Part shown: piece by piece, positions 17,933 to 26,125 of the stretch
Numbering within the stretch: the stretch's first letter is position 1
Layout of the letters: each line of letters starts with the position of its first letter
Assembly: GCF_004168285.1 (NCBI RefSeq)
Contig: NZ_SEWF01000020.1
Location: 56,990-120,989 of the forward strand
DNA length: 64,000 bases
Direction of reading: 5' to 3'
Source: Emticicia agri
GTDB taxonomy: Bacteria > Bacteroidota > Bacteroidia > Cytophagales > Spirosomataceae
Program-made: the position numbers and the translations under genes
The notes under the pieces: generated by a model
The model's database searches: none
What the model saw: the letters and a program-made list of their open reading frames with translations, nothing else
Told to the model about the DNA's origin: nothing

Positions 17933-18757
17933 TTAAATCTCATACCCAAACGCACGAATGTGCTTTTTCCAGAATTCGGTTTCGTAAATATCCCAGGCAT
18001 GGCAACCGAAAGGCAAGCCATTGTTGAGTATATAGGCCTTTTCGGGCATGTGTTCAACGGCAAATTTAAGGGCTGTTCGCCAGTCGGGGATGTTTAATTT
18101 CGGAAAATACCGATTCAACTCAATACACCAGAACATATCTTCATTATAGGCAGGATGAGTTTTGGCCAGTTCTAAATATTTTTCTATTTTCTTCTGATTT
18201 TCAGGAATCAGACTTAACAGTTTTCTGGTTTTTCTTAAAGAGAATCCACCATTGCCTACACCCCGTTTCATGATAATCTCTTTCGGGCCGTATTTGCCGT
18301 AACGTTCTTCTTTTAAATCAAACCAGATAGCTATTTTCTTTTTCAGATTCCATATCCATTCTTTCCATCGGCTATCAAAATCTATTTCAATCCGCCAGGG
18401 GGCACCTATATAATCATAACCCTTGCTACACCAGTAAGCCAACTCGTCTTTAAATACAAAAGCATCTAACTGATAAATCAGCATATATTCATAAGCCAGA
18501 AAACACTCATAAAATTCCGTTGACAGCAATAATTTATTATAAGTCAAGGTGCTTTTAAAATAAGCGTCATCAAAATTCCGGATTTGCAGTTGAGGATATT
18601 TTTCTAACAGATGGCCTACATTCAGCGAAGCAGGCTTGACTAAAATCATAGGATAATGGCCTAAAACCTGAACCCCCTGCGCAAGCGATATGGCTTCATA
18701 AGGGTTTAATTGCTCCTGATAAATAGGTATGATGATACAAGCACTGGTCTTTTCCAA
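17933..18757 (-). CDS. DUF5672-family protein (glycan cluster)
   Basis: The 274-residue protein begins at a TTG (18757); no in-frame ATG is available before the conserved ACIIIPIYQEQLNPYEAISL. It resembles DUF5672 proteins, found with glycosyltransferases: FYECFLAYEYMLIYQLDAFV near 83-102, SKGYDYIGAPW near 110-120, GVGNGGFSLRK near 165-175, and NEDMFWCIELNR near 205. The DAF motif and Gly-rich GNGGFSLR resemble GT-A enzyme donor and acceptor loops, so it may itself be a glycosyltransferase. It lies in the GT4-GT9 transcript. Confidence 0.75.
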   Translation of the reverse strand: MEKTSACIIIPIYQEQLNPYEAISLAQGVQVLGHYPMILVKPASLNVGHLLEKYPQLQIRNFDDAYFKSTLTYNKLLLSTEFYECFLAYEYMLIYQLDAFVFKDELAYWCSKGYDYIGAPWRIEIDFDSRWKEWIWNLKKKIAIWFDLKEERYGKYGPKEIIMKRGVGNGGFSLRKTRKLLSLIPENQKKIEKYLELAKTHPAYNEDMFWCIELNRYFPKLNIPDWRTALKFAVEHMPEKAYILNNGLPFGCHAWDIYETEFWKKHIRAFGYEI

Positions 18758-18793
18758 AACTAAAAAGGGTTAATCTCAAAGGATGTTCTACTA

Positions 18794-19555
18794 TCAGATA
18801 ATCGTTCCGCCATCAATCGAAAACAATCCTCCGGTGGTGTAAGCAGAAGCCGACGAAGCCAGGTATAAGGCCATTGGCGAAATTTCTTCTACAGTACCCA
18901 TGCGTGCAATAGGCAGGCGTTTGGTAAAGTGCGCCAGTGTTTTTTCATTATCCCACAATGCCTGACTGAATTTGGTTTTAATCAGTCCCGGACAAATGGC
19001 ATTTACTCTGATACCGTCTTCGCCCCACTCTTTTGCCAGTACCTTAGTGAGCATATTTAATGAGGCTTTGCTTACACTATAAATACCCAGACCGGGGTCT
19101 GGCGTATGGCCTGCAATGCTGCTGATATTAATGATACTGCCACCACCACGGGTTTTCATAATCGGGTGTACCATCTTGGCCAACTCAAAAGGTGCTTTTA
19201 CATTTACCTGCATAATTTTATCAAAGGCACTTTCAGAGCAATCTAAAGATGGTCCATATACCGGATTGGTAGCTGCATTATTCACTAAAATATCAATACC
19301 TCCATAAATCTCAACAGTTTTTTCAACCAATAATTTCAATTGGGCAATTTCGCCTGCATGGGCGGCTATGCCTGTACATTCGCCACCTGCTGCTTTTATA
19401 TCATTGGCCAACTCATCAAGGTCAGTCTGTTTTCTGCTACTAATTACTACTTTAGCACCGTATTCAGCAAATATCCGGGCAATCGCCTCTCCGATTCCTT
19501 TACTTGCTCCGGTAATAAGGGCTACTTTGCCTGTTAAGTCAAAAACGTTTTGCAT
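18794..19555 (-). CDS. SDR-family oxidoreductase, copy 1
   Basis: I chose the ATG at 19555 (253 residues). A GTG 14 codons upstream would add a non-conserved leader and overlap the previous gene. The classical SDR motifs are all present: TGASKGIG at 15-22, VNNAATN near 91-97, the catalytic serine in NISSIAG (145-146), Y159 and K163 in YSVSK. NAD(P)H-dependent oxidation or reduction of an alcohol or carbonyl is expected; the substrate is unknown. It follows the next SDR gene after 41 bases. Confidence 0.88.
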   Translation of the reverse strand: MQNVFDLTGKVALITGASKGIGEAIARIFAEYGAKVVISSRKQTDLDELANDIKAAGGECTGIAAHAGEIAQLKLLVEKTVEIYGGIDILVNNAATNPVYGPSLDCSESAFDKIMQVNVKAPFELAKMVHPIMKTRGGGSIINISSIAGHTPDPGLGIYSVSKASLNMLTKVLAKEWGEDGIRVNAICPGLIKTKFSQALWDNEKTLAHFTKRLPIARMGTVEEISPMALYLASSASAYTTGGLFSIDGGTII

Positions 19556-19596
19556 AGGTTCAATTATATAGGATAGGGTATATCTGGTAAAATACA

Positions 19597-20349
19597 CTAC
19601 TGTAAAATCAGCCCGCCATCAACAATTACACTCTGTCCTGTGATGAAAGAGGCTTCTTCGGCAGCTAAATACAAGATAGCACTGGCAATTTCTTCGGGCT
19701 TACCAAAGCGTTTCATCGGGGTAGCATATTGCAACGCTTCTAAATAAGCCGCATCGGTATCTGCGCCTTCTAACATCGGTGTCTGCGTAAAACCAGGACA
19801 AACGGCATTGATTCTGATACCATGCTTGGCAAACTCAATAGCCGCAGTTTTGGTCATACCTACTACGGCATGCTTACTGGCCGCATAGGCAATATGACCT
19901 ACCATACCCAGATGTCCTGCTACTGAAGCAATATTGACAATGGTTCCACTGCGCTGCTCCATAAAATACCGTAATGCCAATTTCATACAATACCACAAGC
20001 CTTTCACATTCACATCAATGATTTTATCGAAATCTTCTTCCGGATATTTTTCGGTGCGGATACGTGGCCCGAGTATGCCTGCCGAATTTACCAGTATATC
20101 AAATCTGCCCCATAGACTCAAGGTCTGCTCAATCATTTTTTCAATCTCCTCAGGCTTTGTTACGTTTACTTTTACAAAACTCACCTCACTTCCTGCCTGC
20201 GCTACGGCTTCAGCTAATTCAGCATCTATCGCATCAGACAGGTCAGCAACCATTATTTTAGCGCCCTCACGAGCAAATAAAATGGCAGCCGCTTTGCCAA
20301 TACCTGAATTTCCGCCTGTTATGATTACTGTTTTATCTTTGAATTTCAT
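19597..20349 (-). CDS. SDR-family oxidoreductase, copy 2
   Basis: The 250-residue protein carries TGGNSGIG at 11-18, LVNSAGILG near 86-94 (NSAG instead of the usual NNAG), catalytic S142, Y155 and K159 (YAASK), and the FITGQSVIVDGG C-terminal signature. It is a classical-type short-chain dehydrogenase. Two adjacent, clearly different SDRs on one strand suggest two sequential redox steps on one metabolite, but nothing shows which. A strong GC-rich palindrome separates it from the methyltransferase upstream. Confidence 0.88.
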   Translation of the reverse strand: MKFKDKTVIITGGNSGIGKAAAILFAREGAKIMVADLSDAIDAELAEAVAQAGSEVSFVKVNVTKPEEIEKMIEQTLSLWGRFDILVNSAGILGPRIRTEKYPEEDFDKIIDVNVKGLWYCMKLALRYFMEQRSGTIVNIASVAGHLGMVGHIAYAASKHAVVGMTKTAAIEFAKHGIRINAVCPGFTQTPMLEGADTDAAYLEALQYATPMKRFGKPEEIASAILYLAAEEASFITGQSVIVDGGLILQ

Positions 20350-20400
20350 AGGGGTTGAGTTACAATGGGTTTTTTAATAGTCGAAATGGGCTTTATTAAT

Positions 20401-20488
20401 AACCCCACCCTAACCCTCCCCAACAGCGGGGAGGGAACAAGAAAGCCCCTCTCCCCACTGTTGGGGAGAGGGGTTGGGGTGTGGGGTT
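20401..20488. repeat. GC-rich palindromic element (family C), overlapping a stop codon
   Basis: The left arm CCCCACCCTAACCCTCCCC and the right arm GGGGAGAGGGGTTGGGGTGTGGGG are near-complementary, and inner GGGGAGGG and CCCCTCTCCCC pair in the middle. It is far richer in G and C than its surroundings. It lies between an SDR gene and the methyltransferase, and its right end covers the methyltransferase TAA. It would form a very stable RNA stem on either strand, and may protect the upstream mRNA or reduce downstream read-through. Confidence 0.75.
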
Positions 20489-21254
20489 ACTTCTCACAAA
20501 AATAAATAATCTCACCTGCCGGAAGGGCGTATCTTTCTACCAGTTCTTTTGGCATTTTTATTACAAAATCATCTTCTTTTACTTTAAATCCTGCTTTTTC
20601 AAGTTCTCTGCCATAATCACGGCCAAACAGACGCAAATGGTCGTTCTGCCAGAAAACACGTTCACGTTCACGGGGGTCGGTTATGGTAGGGTCTTCAAAA
20701 GTATGTGCTTTTGTCCAGTCCTGCGGCGATTGAATAATGCCCCAGCCGCCGGGTTTTAGTACCCTGTGTAATTCTGACATGGCCTTGTGGTAATCTTCTA
20801 CGTGTTCCATCACGTGGTTACAGAATACCACATCAAAAGTGTTGGCTTCAAACGGAACCTGATGAATATCCATTTTTACCTTTGCCAGAGGCGATTCAAT
20901 ATCAGCCGTAATGTAGTCAAGGTTTTTCATGGCTTCAAAACGGTCGATAAAACAATATTCGGGGGCAACGTGTAATACTTTCAGATGAGGTGCTGTATGG
21001 AAATTTGTTTTTTCACGCAGGTAAAGTGCCATCAGCCGATGGCGCTCCAATGCCAGACAATTGGGGCAAAGGGCATTTTTTCTTGATGCTAACCGGCCAT
21101 AAGGTAAAAATTTATCTAATTTAACCTCACAAACCGGACACTCAACGGTATTTCCTTTTAAAATTAAAGTATAGACTTTAAGGGGAATATGGCTAAATAA
21201 TTGCAGGTATTTTCTTGGAATAAAACGAAGTAAGAAACTAATAATTTTGCCCAT
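20487..21254 (-). CDS. Class I SAM-dependent methyltransferase with N-terminal zinc ribbon
   Basis: The 255-residue protein has a four-cysteine zinc-ribbon-like module (C39, C42 in CPVC; C63, C66 in CPNC), followed by a class I methyltransferase domain: VLHVAPEYCF near 95, acidic DYITADIES near 113, FDVVFCNHVMEHVEDY near 138, and MSELHRVLKPGGWGIIQSP near 158. It uses S-adenosylmethionine; the methyl acceptor is unknown, possibly a sugar or lipid in the neighbouring glycan pathway. It is the first gene on the minus strand of the cluster. Confidence 0.85.
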   Translation of the reverse strand: MGKIISFLLRFIPRKYLQLFSHIPLKVYTLILKGNTVECPVCEVKLDKFLPYGRLASRKNALCPNCLALERHRLMALYLREKTNFHTAPHLKVLHVAPEYCFIDRFEAMKNLDYITADIESPLAKVKMDIHQVPFEANTFDVVFCNHVMEHVEDYHKAMSELHRVLKPGGWGIIQSPQDWTKAHTFEDPTITDPRERERVFWQNDHLRLFGRDYGRELEKAGFKVKEDDFVIKMPKELVERYALPAGEIIYFCEK

Positions 21255-21351
21255 GCTTTAACTTATGAGTATATATCGTTGTAATTTAAGCCCAAAATTA
21301 ATTATTTTTGTCTTTGTTTTACACCAATATACATAAAGATTCGATAAATTA

Positions 21352-21711
21352 ATGGAAATAAAAAAACGAAAGCCTCCCGGAAGAAGGTTAATTAAAAATA
21401 TGCCTTTGCGTGTAAAGTGGTTCTTATCAGCTACTATTGGTATGATGCTGGTAGGGTATGGCCTGAGCGTTTTAAGCGAAGCAGGGAATCTGAAGCACTC
21501 GAAAGAGCCCTTTATGAGATGGTTTTTGTTGGGTACGTATAGTCTTATTATGGTCAATTCTGGTTTAGCTTTATTTGGGCAAGCCATTATTTTCAAGATG
21601 AAAATCGAGAACCGCAAACTGATTAAAAATATTCTGAAAGACCGAGATAGAGACAGAAAAAATAAAAAAGTGTTGACTATTACAAAGATAGAACCGCCCA
21701 AGGCAGAATAA
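21352..21711 (+). CDS. Small two-helix membrane protein, function unknown
   Basis: The 119-residue protein has a basic N-terminus (IKKRKPPGRRLIKNMPLRVK), two hydrophobic helices (about 23-42 and 60-85, MRWFLLGTYSLIMVNSGLAL) and a highly charged tail with KDRDRDRKNKK. Both ends are probably cytoplasmic. I do not recognise the family. A strong terminator follows. Confidence 0.6.
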   Translation: MEIKKRKPPGRRLIKNMPLRVKWFLSATIGMMLVGYGLSVLSEAGNLKHSKEPFMRWFLLGTYSLIMVNSGLALFGQAIIFKMKIENRKLIKNILKDRDRDRKNKKVLTITKIEPPKAE

Positions 21712-21760
21712 TATTTGGTTGTTATTGTGCTATTTTAACAATTTATTGAAGAAATTTAAC

Positions 21761-21797
21761 AAGTTTTGGGTATTTTTGTGCCCAAAACTTTTATTTT
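21761..21797 (+). terminator. Terminator with an embedded -7 box
   Basis: AAGTTTTGGG pairs perfectly with CCCAAAACTT and is followed by TTATTTT, a good rho-independent terminator for the two-helix protein. Its loop holds TATTTTTG (21771-21778), which matches the TAnnTTTG promoter consensus. So the same bases may also serve the universal stress gene 108 bases downstream. Confidence 0.65.
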
Positions 21798-21885
21798 GAG
21801 TAATTATGCTTAGGTTTGCATCAAAAAAGCTCTAAAATCTGGCGGATAAGGTTTTGTCAGGCAGATTACGTGAAGTTTCCTACTA

Positions 21886-22737
21886 ATGAATTTACCTCAA
21901 TCTGAATCACTTTATAGTCAACCAAGAAAAACGCTTGTTGCCATTGACTTAGGTGAATGTTCTGAAAAGATTATCTCTTATTTATTCCTGTTTACCAGAG
22001 ATATTACCTGTGAATATACCATTTTTCATTGTCTTGATGGAGAAACTACAGAAAAACAGGCCTATGAGTTTATTAGCAAAATTTTAGATCAGGCTTGTAA
22101 TTATCGCAATAAAGCGGGTAAGAGTACTATTAAAGTCCACATGGCTCATAACAATCTGATAGACGAATTGCAGCTTTTGCATGCCAAAGAAAATTTTGGT
22201 ATCATCGTCATAGGCTCAACTAATACAAGAGGTTCGTGGGAGATGGGAAAAAATGCACAAGCCATTCTGATGAATCTTTCTGCAGCGATCATTGCCATAC
22301 CACCCACCATTGAATTAGCATTTCCGAGCAATGTGAGCATATTGGTAGAGAAAGTGCAAAAGTCGTGTTTTGATTTTTTTAATGCCTTTCATGAATTTGT
22401 GTCTCATTATGGTATGTTCCTTAATTTTGTGTTGTTTGCCAGAGACAAACACGAACTGAGAGAAGAAAGAAAACTGATTGAGGAATATCAGGATTTTTTT
22501 GATGCTACCATTACTTTTAGTTTTATTGTAGAGCAAGAGCAAACCTATCTTAATTTCTTACAATGTATAGAGCATATTCATTGTGACTCGGCCGTACTGG
22601 CCTGTTATGAAGATACAACTGTGTATCGGGCAACGCAACAGAACGGCACTATTTATTGCAGTCCTAAAATGCCGATATTATATATTAAAAGAGATAGCAG
22701 TATGAGTAAGCGAAATATTGGGCTTAATATGATATGA
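21886..22737 (+). CDS. Universal stress protein-like (UspA fold)
   Basis: The 283-residue protein begins with a UspA-like strand (KTLVAIDLGECSEKIISYLF at 15-34). At about 90-115 come DELQLLHAKENFGIIVIGST and the small-residue loop GSTNTRGSWEMGKNAQAILM, resembling the ATP-binding G-x2-G-x9-G(S/T) area. The second half, from about residue 145, looks like a more divergent second Usp domain. It is a presumed cytosolic stress-response protein. It is monocistronic by position, followed by a strong terminator. Confidence 0.7.
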   Translation: MNLPQSESLYSQPRKTLVAIDLGECSEKIISYLFLFTRDITCEYTIFHCLDGETTEKQAYEFISKILDQACNYRNKAGKSTIKVHMAHNNLIDELQLLHAKENFGIIVIGSTNTRGSWEMGKNAQAILMNLSAAIIAIPPTIELAFPSNVSILVEKVQKSCFDFFNAFHEFVSHYGMFLNFVLFARDKHELREERKLIEEYQDFFDATITFSFIVEQEQTYLNFLQCIEHIHCDSAVLACYEDTTVYRATQQNGTIYCSPKMPILYIKRDSSMSKRNIGLNMI

Positions 22738-22752
22738 GAAGAAAGAAATAAA

Positions 22753-22783
22753 AAAAGAGGCGCTTTAAGGCGTCTCTTTTTAT
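22753..22783 (+). terminator. Terminator between usp-like gene and the small basic protein
   Basis: AAAAGAG-G-CGC pairs with GCG-T-CTCTTTT around a 6-base loop, ending in a U tract. The A/T symmetry makes it bidirectional for the two convergent genes. Confidence 0.8.
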
Positions 22784-22806
22784 TTCTTAGCAAGAATCTG
22801 TATAGA

Positions 22807-22950
22807 CTATTTTGCGAATTCTGCTTTCAATGCTTCAACATCAACCGCTTGGATATCTGTTTTTAAAGATAAACGTTTGATTTCAGCTATTCTGTTTTTT
22901 GCAATCGCTTGATTTCTTTTTGCTTTACGTTTTAACCTTGTTACTGCCAT
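22807..22950 (-). CDS. Conserved 47-residue basic protein beside hisS
   Basis: The ATG at 22950 gives a 47-residue protein starting MAVTRLKRKAKRNQAIAKNR, rich in Arg and Lys, with an acidic tail (DIQAVDVEALKAEFAK). An upstream extension in the same frame looks non-coding and would run into the hisS leader. I recall similar small basic proteins as widespread in Bacteroidota genomes, and the composition would suit RNA or ribosome binding, but no function is known to me. It is divergent from hisS. Confidence 0.75.
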   Translation of the reverse strand: MAVTRLKRKAKRNQAIAKNRIAEIKRLSLKTDIQAVDVEALKAEFAK

Positions 22951-23108
22951 TTTTTTAGGTATTTTGTTCTCAAAAACCCTACAAAAAGGGCCGAGAGGTA
23001 TTAAAAGTTTATATTCTACATTTGCCTGTACAGGCTGTGATTCAAAATCAGGGTGCAAAGTTAAGAAATTCAATTCACATTTAACAATTAACAATAAGTT
23101 TTTTACGC

Positions 23109-23116
23109 TAATTTTG
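23109..23116 (+). promoter_or_regulatory. -7 box upstream of hisS
   Basis: TAATTTTG matches TAnnTTTG and lies 34 bases before the chosen hisS ATG. This supports placing the start at 23150 rather than within the 5' open frame. A -33 TTTG is not evident. Confidence 0.45.
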
Positions 23117-23149
23117 TGGCAGAATTATTTACATAGCGATAAAAGACAA

Positions 23150-24511
23150 ATGAGTAAACCCAGTTTAGTTAAAGGAACACGTGATTTTGGGCCATCGGTG
23201 ATGGTAAAACGAAACTTTATATTTTATACCATCAAACATACCTTTCAGAAATTCGGATTTCAGCCTTTAGAAACCCCAACGCTTGAAACCTTGAATGTAT
23301 TAATGGGCAAATATGGAGATGAAGGAGACCAGTTGCTGTTTAAGGTACTGAACTCAGGTGATTTCTTGAAAGAAGTAACTCCTGAAGATTTTGATGAAGG
23401 TGCTAAAAAACTGACGCATAAAATTTCAGAAAAAGGGTTACGTTATGATTTAACTGTGCCCTTTGCCCGCTATGTGGTAATGAACCGCAACGAACTTGCC
23501 ATACCGTTTAAACGTTATCAGATACAACCTGTTTGGCGTGCCGACCGTCCGCAGAGAGGACGCTACCGTGAGTTTTATCAATGTGATGCTGACGTTGTAG
23601 GTACTGATTCGTTGATTTGTGAGGCTGAAATTGTATTGATGCTACACGAAATATTCCAGAATCTGGGTATTACCGAGTTTACAGTAAAAATCAATAACCG
23701 CAAGATTCTATCAGGTATTGCCGAAACTATCGGGATGAAAGGCAGTGAAGTGCCTTTGACCGTAGCAATTGATAAACTTGATAAAATAGGTAAAGAAAAG
23801 GTAGAAGATGAATTGCGTGAAAGAGGATTTTCGGCAGAAGTAATTGCGCAATTACAACCTATATTTAATTTACAAGGTGATACTGCCGAAGTATTAAGCG
23901 GATTGAAAGCATGGTTGAAAAATTCTGAAACAGGCTTAAAAGGAGTAGAAGAAATAGAAAAAGTATGGAACCTGATTGATGCTTTTGGTTTACAGAGTCC
24001 AAAAATTCAGTTAGATATTACCTTAGCTCGTGGATTAAGTTATTATACAGGAGCTATTTTTGAGGTAAAGGCCAACAATGTGCAAATGGGAAGTATTTCT
24101 GGGGGTGGGCGTTATGACAACCTGACCGGAACATTCGGTTTGCCCGGGCTATCGGGTGTAGGAATCTCTTTAGGAGTTGACCGTATTTATGATGTAATGG
24201 AAGAGTTAGGGCTGTTTGCTGACAATCAGGGTGTAACCACTCAGGTATTACTCACCAACTTTGATGCAGAAGCTGAAACTTACTCTTTGCCATTGCTAAA
24301 AAAACTACGTGATGCAGGTATCAATGCCGAGATTTATCCTGACCACGCCAAGTTAAGAAAACAATTTGAGTATGCCGACCGTAAAAAAATTCCGTATGTT
24401 TGCGTAGTTGGTTCTGAAGAAATGGCAACAGGAGAGCTTACGCTGAAAAATATGCAGTCGGGCGAACAAACCAGACTTACGATAGAAAGTATTATACAAA
24501 ATTTGAAATAG
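23150..24511 (+). CDS. hisS: Histidyl-tRNA synthetase
   Basis: The 453-residue class II enzyme charges tRNA-His with histidine. It starts MSKPSLVKGTRDFGPSVMVK, with the conserved KGTRDF. Other signatures are LRYDLTVPFARYVV near 102, QPVWRADRPQRGRYREFYQC near 125-145 (motif 2), LARGLSYYTGAIFEV near 295, and GGGRYDNL near 317, then the C-terminal anticodon-binding domain. The frame is open 62 codons further upstream, but the -7 box and homology both favour this ATG. Four bases later mltG starts. Confidence 0.97.
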   Translation: MSKPSLVKGTRDFGPSVMVKRNFIFYTIKHTFQKFGFQPLETPTLETLNVLMGKYGDEGDQLLFKVLNSGDFLKEVTPEDFDEGAKKLTHKISEKGLRYDLTVPFARYVVMNRNELAIPFKRYQIQPVWRADRPQRGRYREFYQCDADVVGTDSLICEAEIVLMLHEIFQNLGITEFTVKINNRKILSGIAETIGMKGSEVPLTVAIDKLDKIGKEKVEDELRERGFSAEVIAQLQPIFNLQGDTAEVLSGLKAWLKNSETGLKGVEEIEKVWNLIDAFGLQSPKIQLDITLARGLSYYTGAIFEVKANNVQMGSISGGGRYDNLTGTFGLPGLSGVGISLGVDRIYDVMEELGLFADNQGVTTQVLLTNFDAEAETYSLPLLKKLRDAGINAEIYPDHAKLRKQFEYADRKKIPYVCVVGSEEMATGELTLKNMQSGEQTRLTIESIIQNLK

Positions 24512-24515
24512 TGCT

Positions 24516-25553
24516 ATGCTTAAAAACAGAAAACTTATTGCCTACACACTTGTAATTGTAACAACCATTGTTGCTACACTCTCATTTTATTTCTGGCAGG
24601 TGTCAAGCAGTGCCAACCTGAATGTAAAAGGTGAAAAAACATTTGTGTTGTATATTCCTACCGGAGGTACTTACAAAAACGTAGTGGACTCATTGCATAA
24701 ATACAATATGATTCATGACGAAATCTCGTTTCAGTTTTTATCTAAATGGACAAAATATCCTGAAAACGTAAAACCGGGTCGTTATGAAATCAAACCTAAT
24801 TCGGGTAATAAAGAGATTCTTTCTAAGTTAAAAAGAGGCCAGCAGGACGATGTAAGGTTGACTTTTAATAACATCCGTCTGAAATCAGATTTAATCAAGA
24901 AAATCGGTAGCCGATTTGAGTTCAGCAACGAAGAGTTGCTGGAAAAACTGAAAGATAAAGAAGTATGTGCCAAGTATGGTTTCGATACTACAACCATTAT
25001 GTGTATGTTCTTGCCTAATACTTATTTTGTACGCTGGACCACCACGCCTGATAAGTTTTTAGACAGAATGCACGATGAGTATAAAAAGTACTGGACAGCA
25101 GAAAAACTGCAACAGGCAAAGTCAATAAACATGACTCCTGTAGAAGTGGCTGTAATGGCATCGATTGTGCAGTCTGAAACCAATAAGAAAGACGAAATGC
25201 CTCGTGTGGCAGGGTCTTATATTAATCGTCTGGCTATTGGTATGCCTTTACAGGCAGACCCGACCGTGAAATTTGCTGTAGGCGATTTCAGTATCAGACG
25301 CATTATGGAAAAACATTTAGCCATTAATTCTCCTTATAATACTTACCGCAATGCAGGTTTGCCACCCGGCCCGATAGCTTTACCGGAGCCTGTAGCATTA
25401 GACGCTGTATTGAACTACGAACGTCATAAATACATTTATTTCTGTGCTAAAGAAGATTTTTCGGGGTATCATAACTTTGCCGAAAGTTACAGCGATCACC
25501 TGAATAATGCACGTATTTATCAGGAAGCACTCAATAAAGCTAAAATTCACTAA
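24516..25553 (+). CDS. mltG: Endolytic transglycosylase MltG
   Basis: The 345-residue protein has an N-terminal membrane anchor (about 8-28). The YceG-type domain follows: LYIPTGGTYKNVVDSLHKYN near 45, FLPNTYFV near 165, ASIVQSETNKKDEMPRVAGS with catalytic E221, INRLAIGMPLQADPTV, and YNTYRNAGLPPGPIALP near 275. MltG cleaves nascent glycan strands in the periplasm and so terminates peptidoglycan polymerisation. It is between hisS (4-base gap) and the thioesterase (its TAA overlaps the next ATG). Confidence 0.95.
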   Translation: MLKNRKLIAYTLVIVTTIVATLSFYFWQVSSSANLNVKGEKTFVLYIPTGGTYKNVVDSLHKYNMIHDEISFQFLSKWTKYPENVKPGRYEIKPNSGNKEILSKLKRGQQDDVRLTFNNIRLKSDLIKKIGSRFEFSNEELLEKLKDKEVCAKYGFDTTTIMCMFLPNTYFVRWTTTPDKFLDRMHDEYKKYWTAEKLQQAKSINMTPVEVAVMASIVQSETNKKDEMPRVAGSYINRLAIGMPLQADPTVKFAVGDFSIRRIMEKHLAINSPYNTYRNAGLPPGPIALPEPVALDAVLNYERHKYIYFCAKEDFSGYHNFAESYSDHLNNARIYQEALNKAKIH

Positions 25554-25960
25554 TGTATCAGTTTGACTGGCAGTACCGCATTCGTTATGCCGACATCGAC
25601 CAGATGGGCTATATGTATTATGGCAATTATCCTCGTTTGTATGAAATCGGCAGGGTAGAGGCATTGCGCTCATTGGGTTTACGCTACCGGACTTTAGAAG
25701 AAATGGGCGTAATGATGCCTGTATATGAATGTAAATCAAGATATATTCAGCCTGCCAAGTATGACGATTTAGTAACCATCAGGGTTATTATCAAAGAAAT
25801 GCCCCGTGCCCGCATTGTGTTCTATTACGAAATCTATAACGAAGAAAATGTGCTGCTGAATCTGGGCGAAACCACTTTGGTATTTGTAAAAATGGCCACT
25901 AACCGCATTACCATCTGCCCAGATGAGATTACTAATAGATTAAAGCCTTATTTTGAATGA
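25553..25960 (+). CDS. Acyl-CoA thioesterase, 4HBT/YbgC-like hotdog fold
   Basis: The 135-residue protein has the catalytic motif YADIDQMGYMYYGNYPRLYE (D16 in the active-site position) and then RVEALRSLGL. The rest supplies the typical hotdog strands (VTIRVIIKEMPRARIVFYYE). It hydrolyses a short or medium acyl-CoA thioester. Its ATG overlaps the mltG stop codon, so it is translated as part of the hisS-mltG operon. A long palindromic repeat follows. Confidence 0.9.
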   Translation: MYQFDWQYRIRYADIDQMGYMYYGNYPRLYEIGRVEALRSLGLRYRTLEEMGVMMPVYECKSRYIQPAKYDDLVTIRVIIKEMPRARIVFYYEIYNEENVLLNLGETTLVFVKMATNRITICPDEITNRLKPYFE

Positions 25961-25963
25961 GTT

Positions 25964-26113
25964 TTGTCTGAACTGTGATTTAACGGATTTGTGTGATTAC
26001 ACTGATTCTTAATTGATTGATTATTGAAATTCAATTTTATCGTACCAATCAGAATCGAATCATTTTTCTTATCATAAAAATCAATTCAATCAGCTAAACC
26101 ACAGTTCAGACAA
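25964..26113. repeat. Long palindromic repeat, family B copy 1
   Basis: The left end reads TTGTCTGAACTGTGATTTA and the right end CCACAGTTCAGACAA, its near-complement; the interior (AATGATT/AATCATT type blocks) pairs patchily. It fills the gap between two convergent genes. A partial extra right end, AAAGTTCAGACAATC, follows at about 26121 and covers the birA stop codon. Confidence 0.8.
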
Positions 26114-26125
26114 ATAGGTTAAAGT

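Noticed and set aside
22951..23149. An upstream in-frame extension of hisS, and an N-terminal extension of the small basic protein
   Set aside because: The two extensions overlap on opposite strands, contain no conserved residues and cover the -7 box of hisS.
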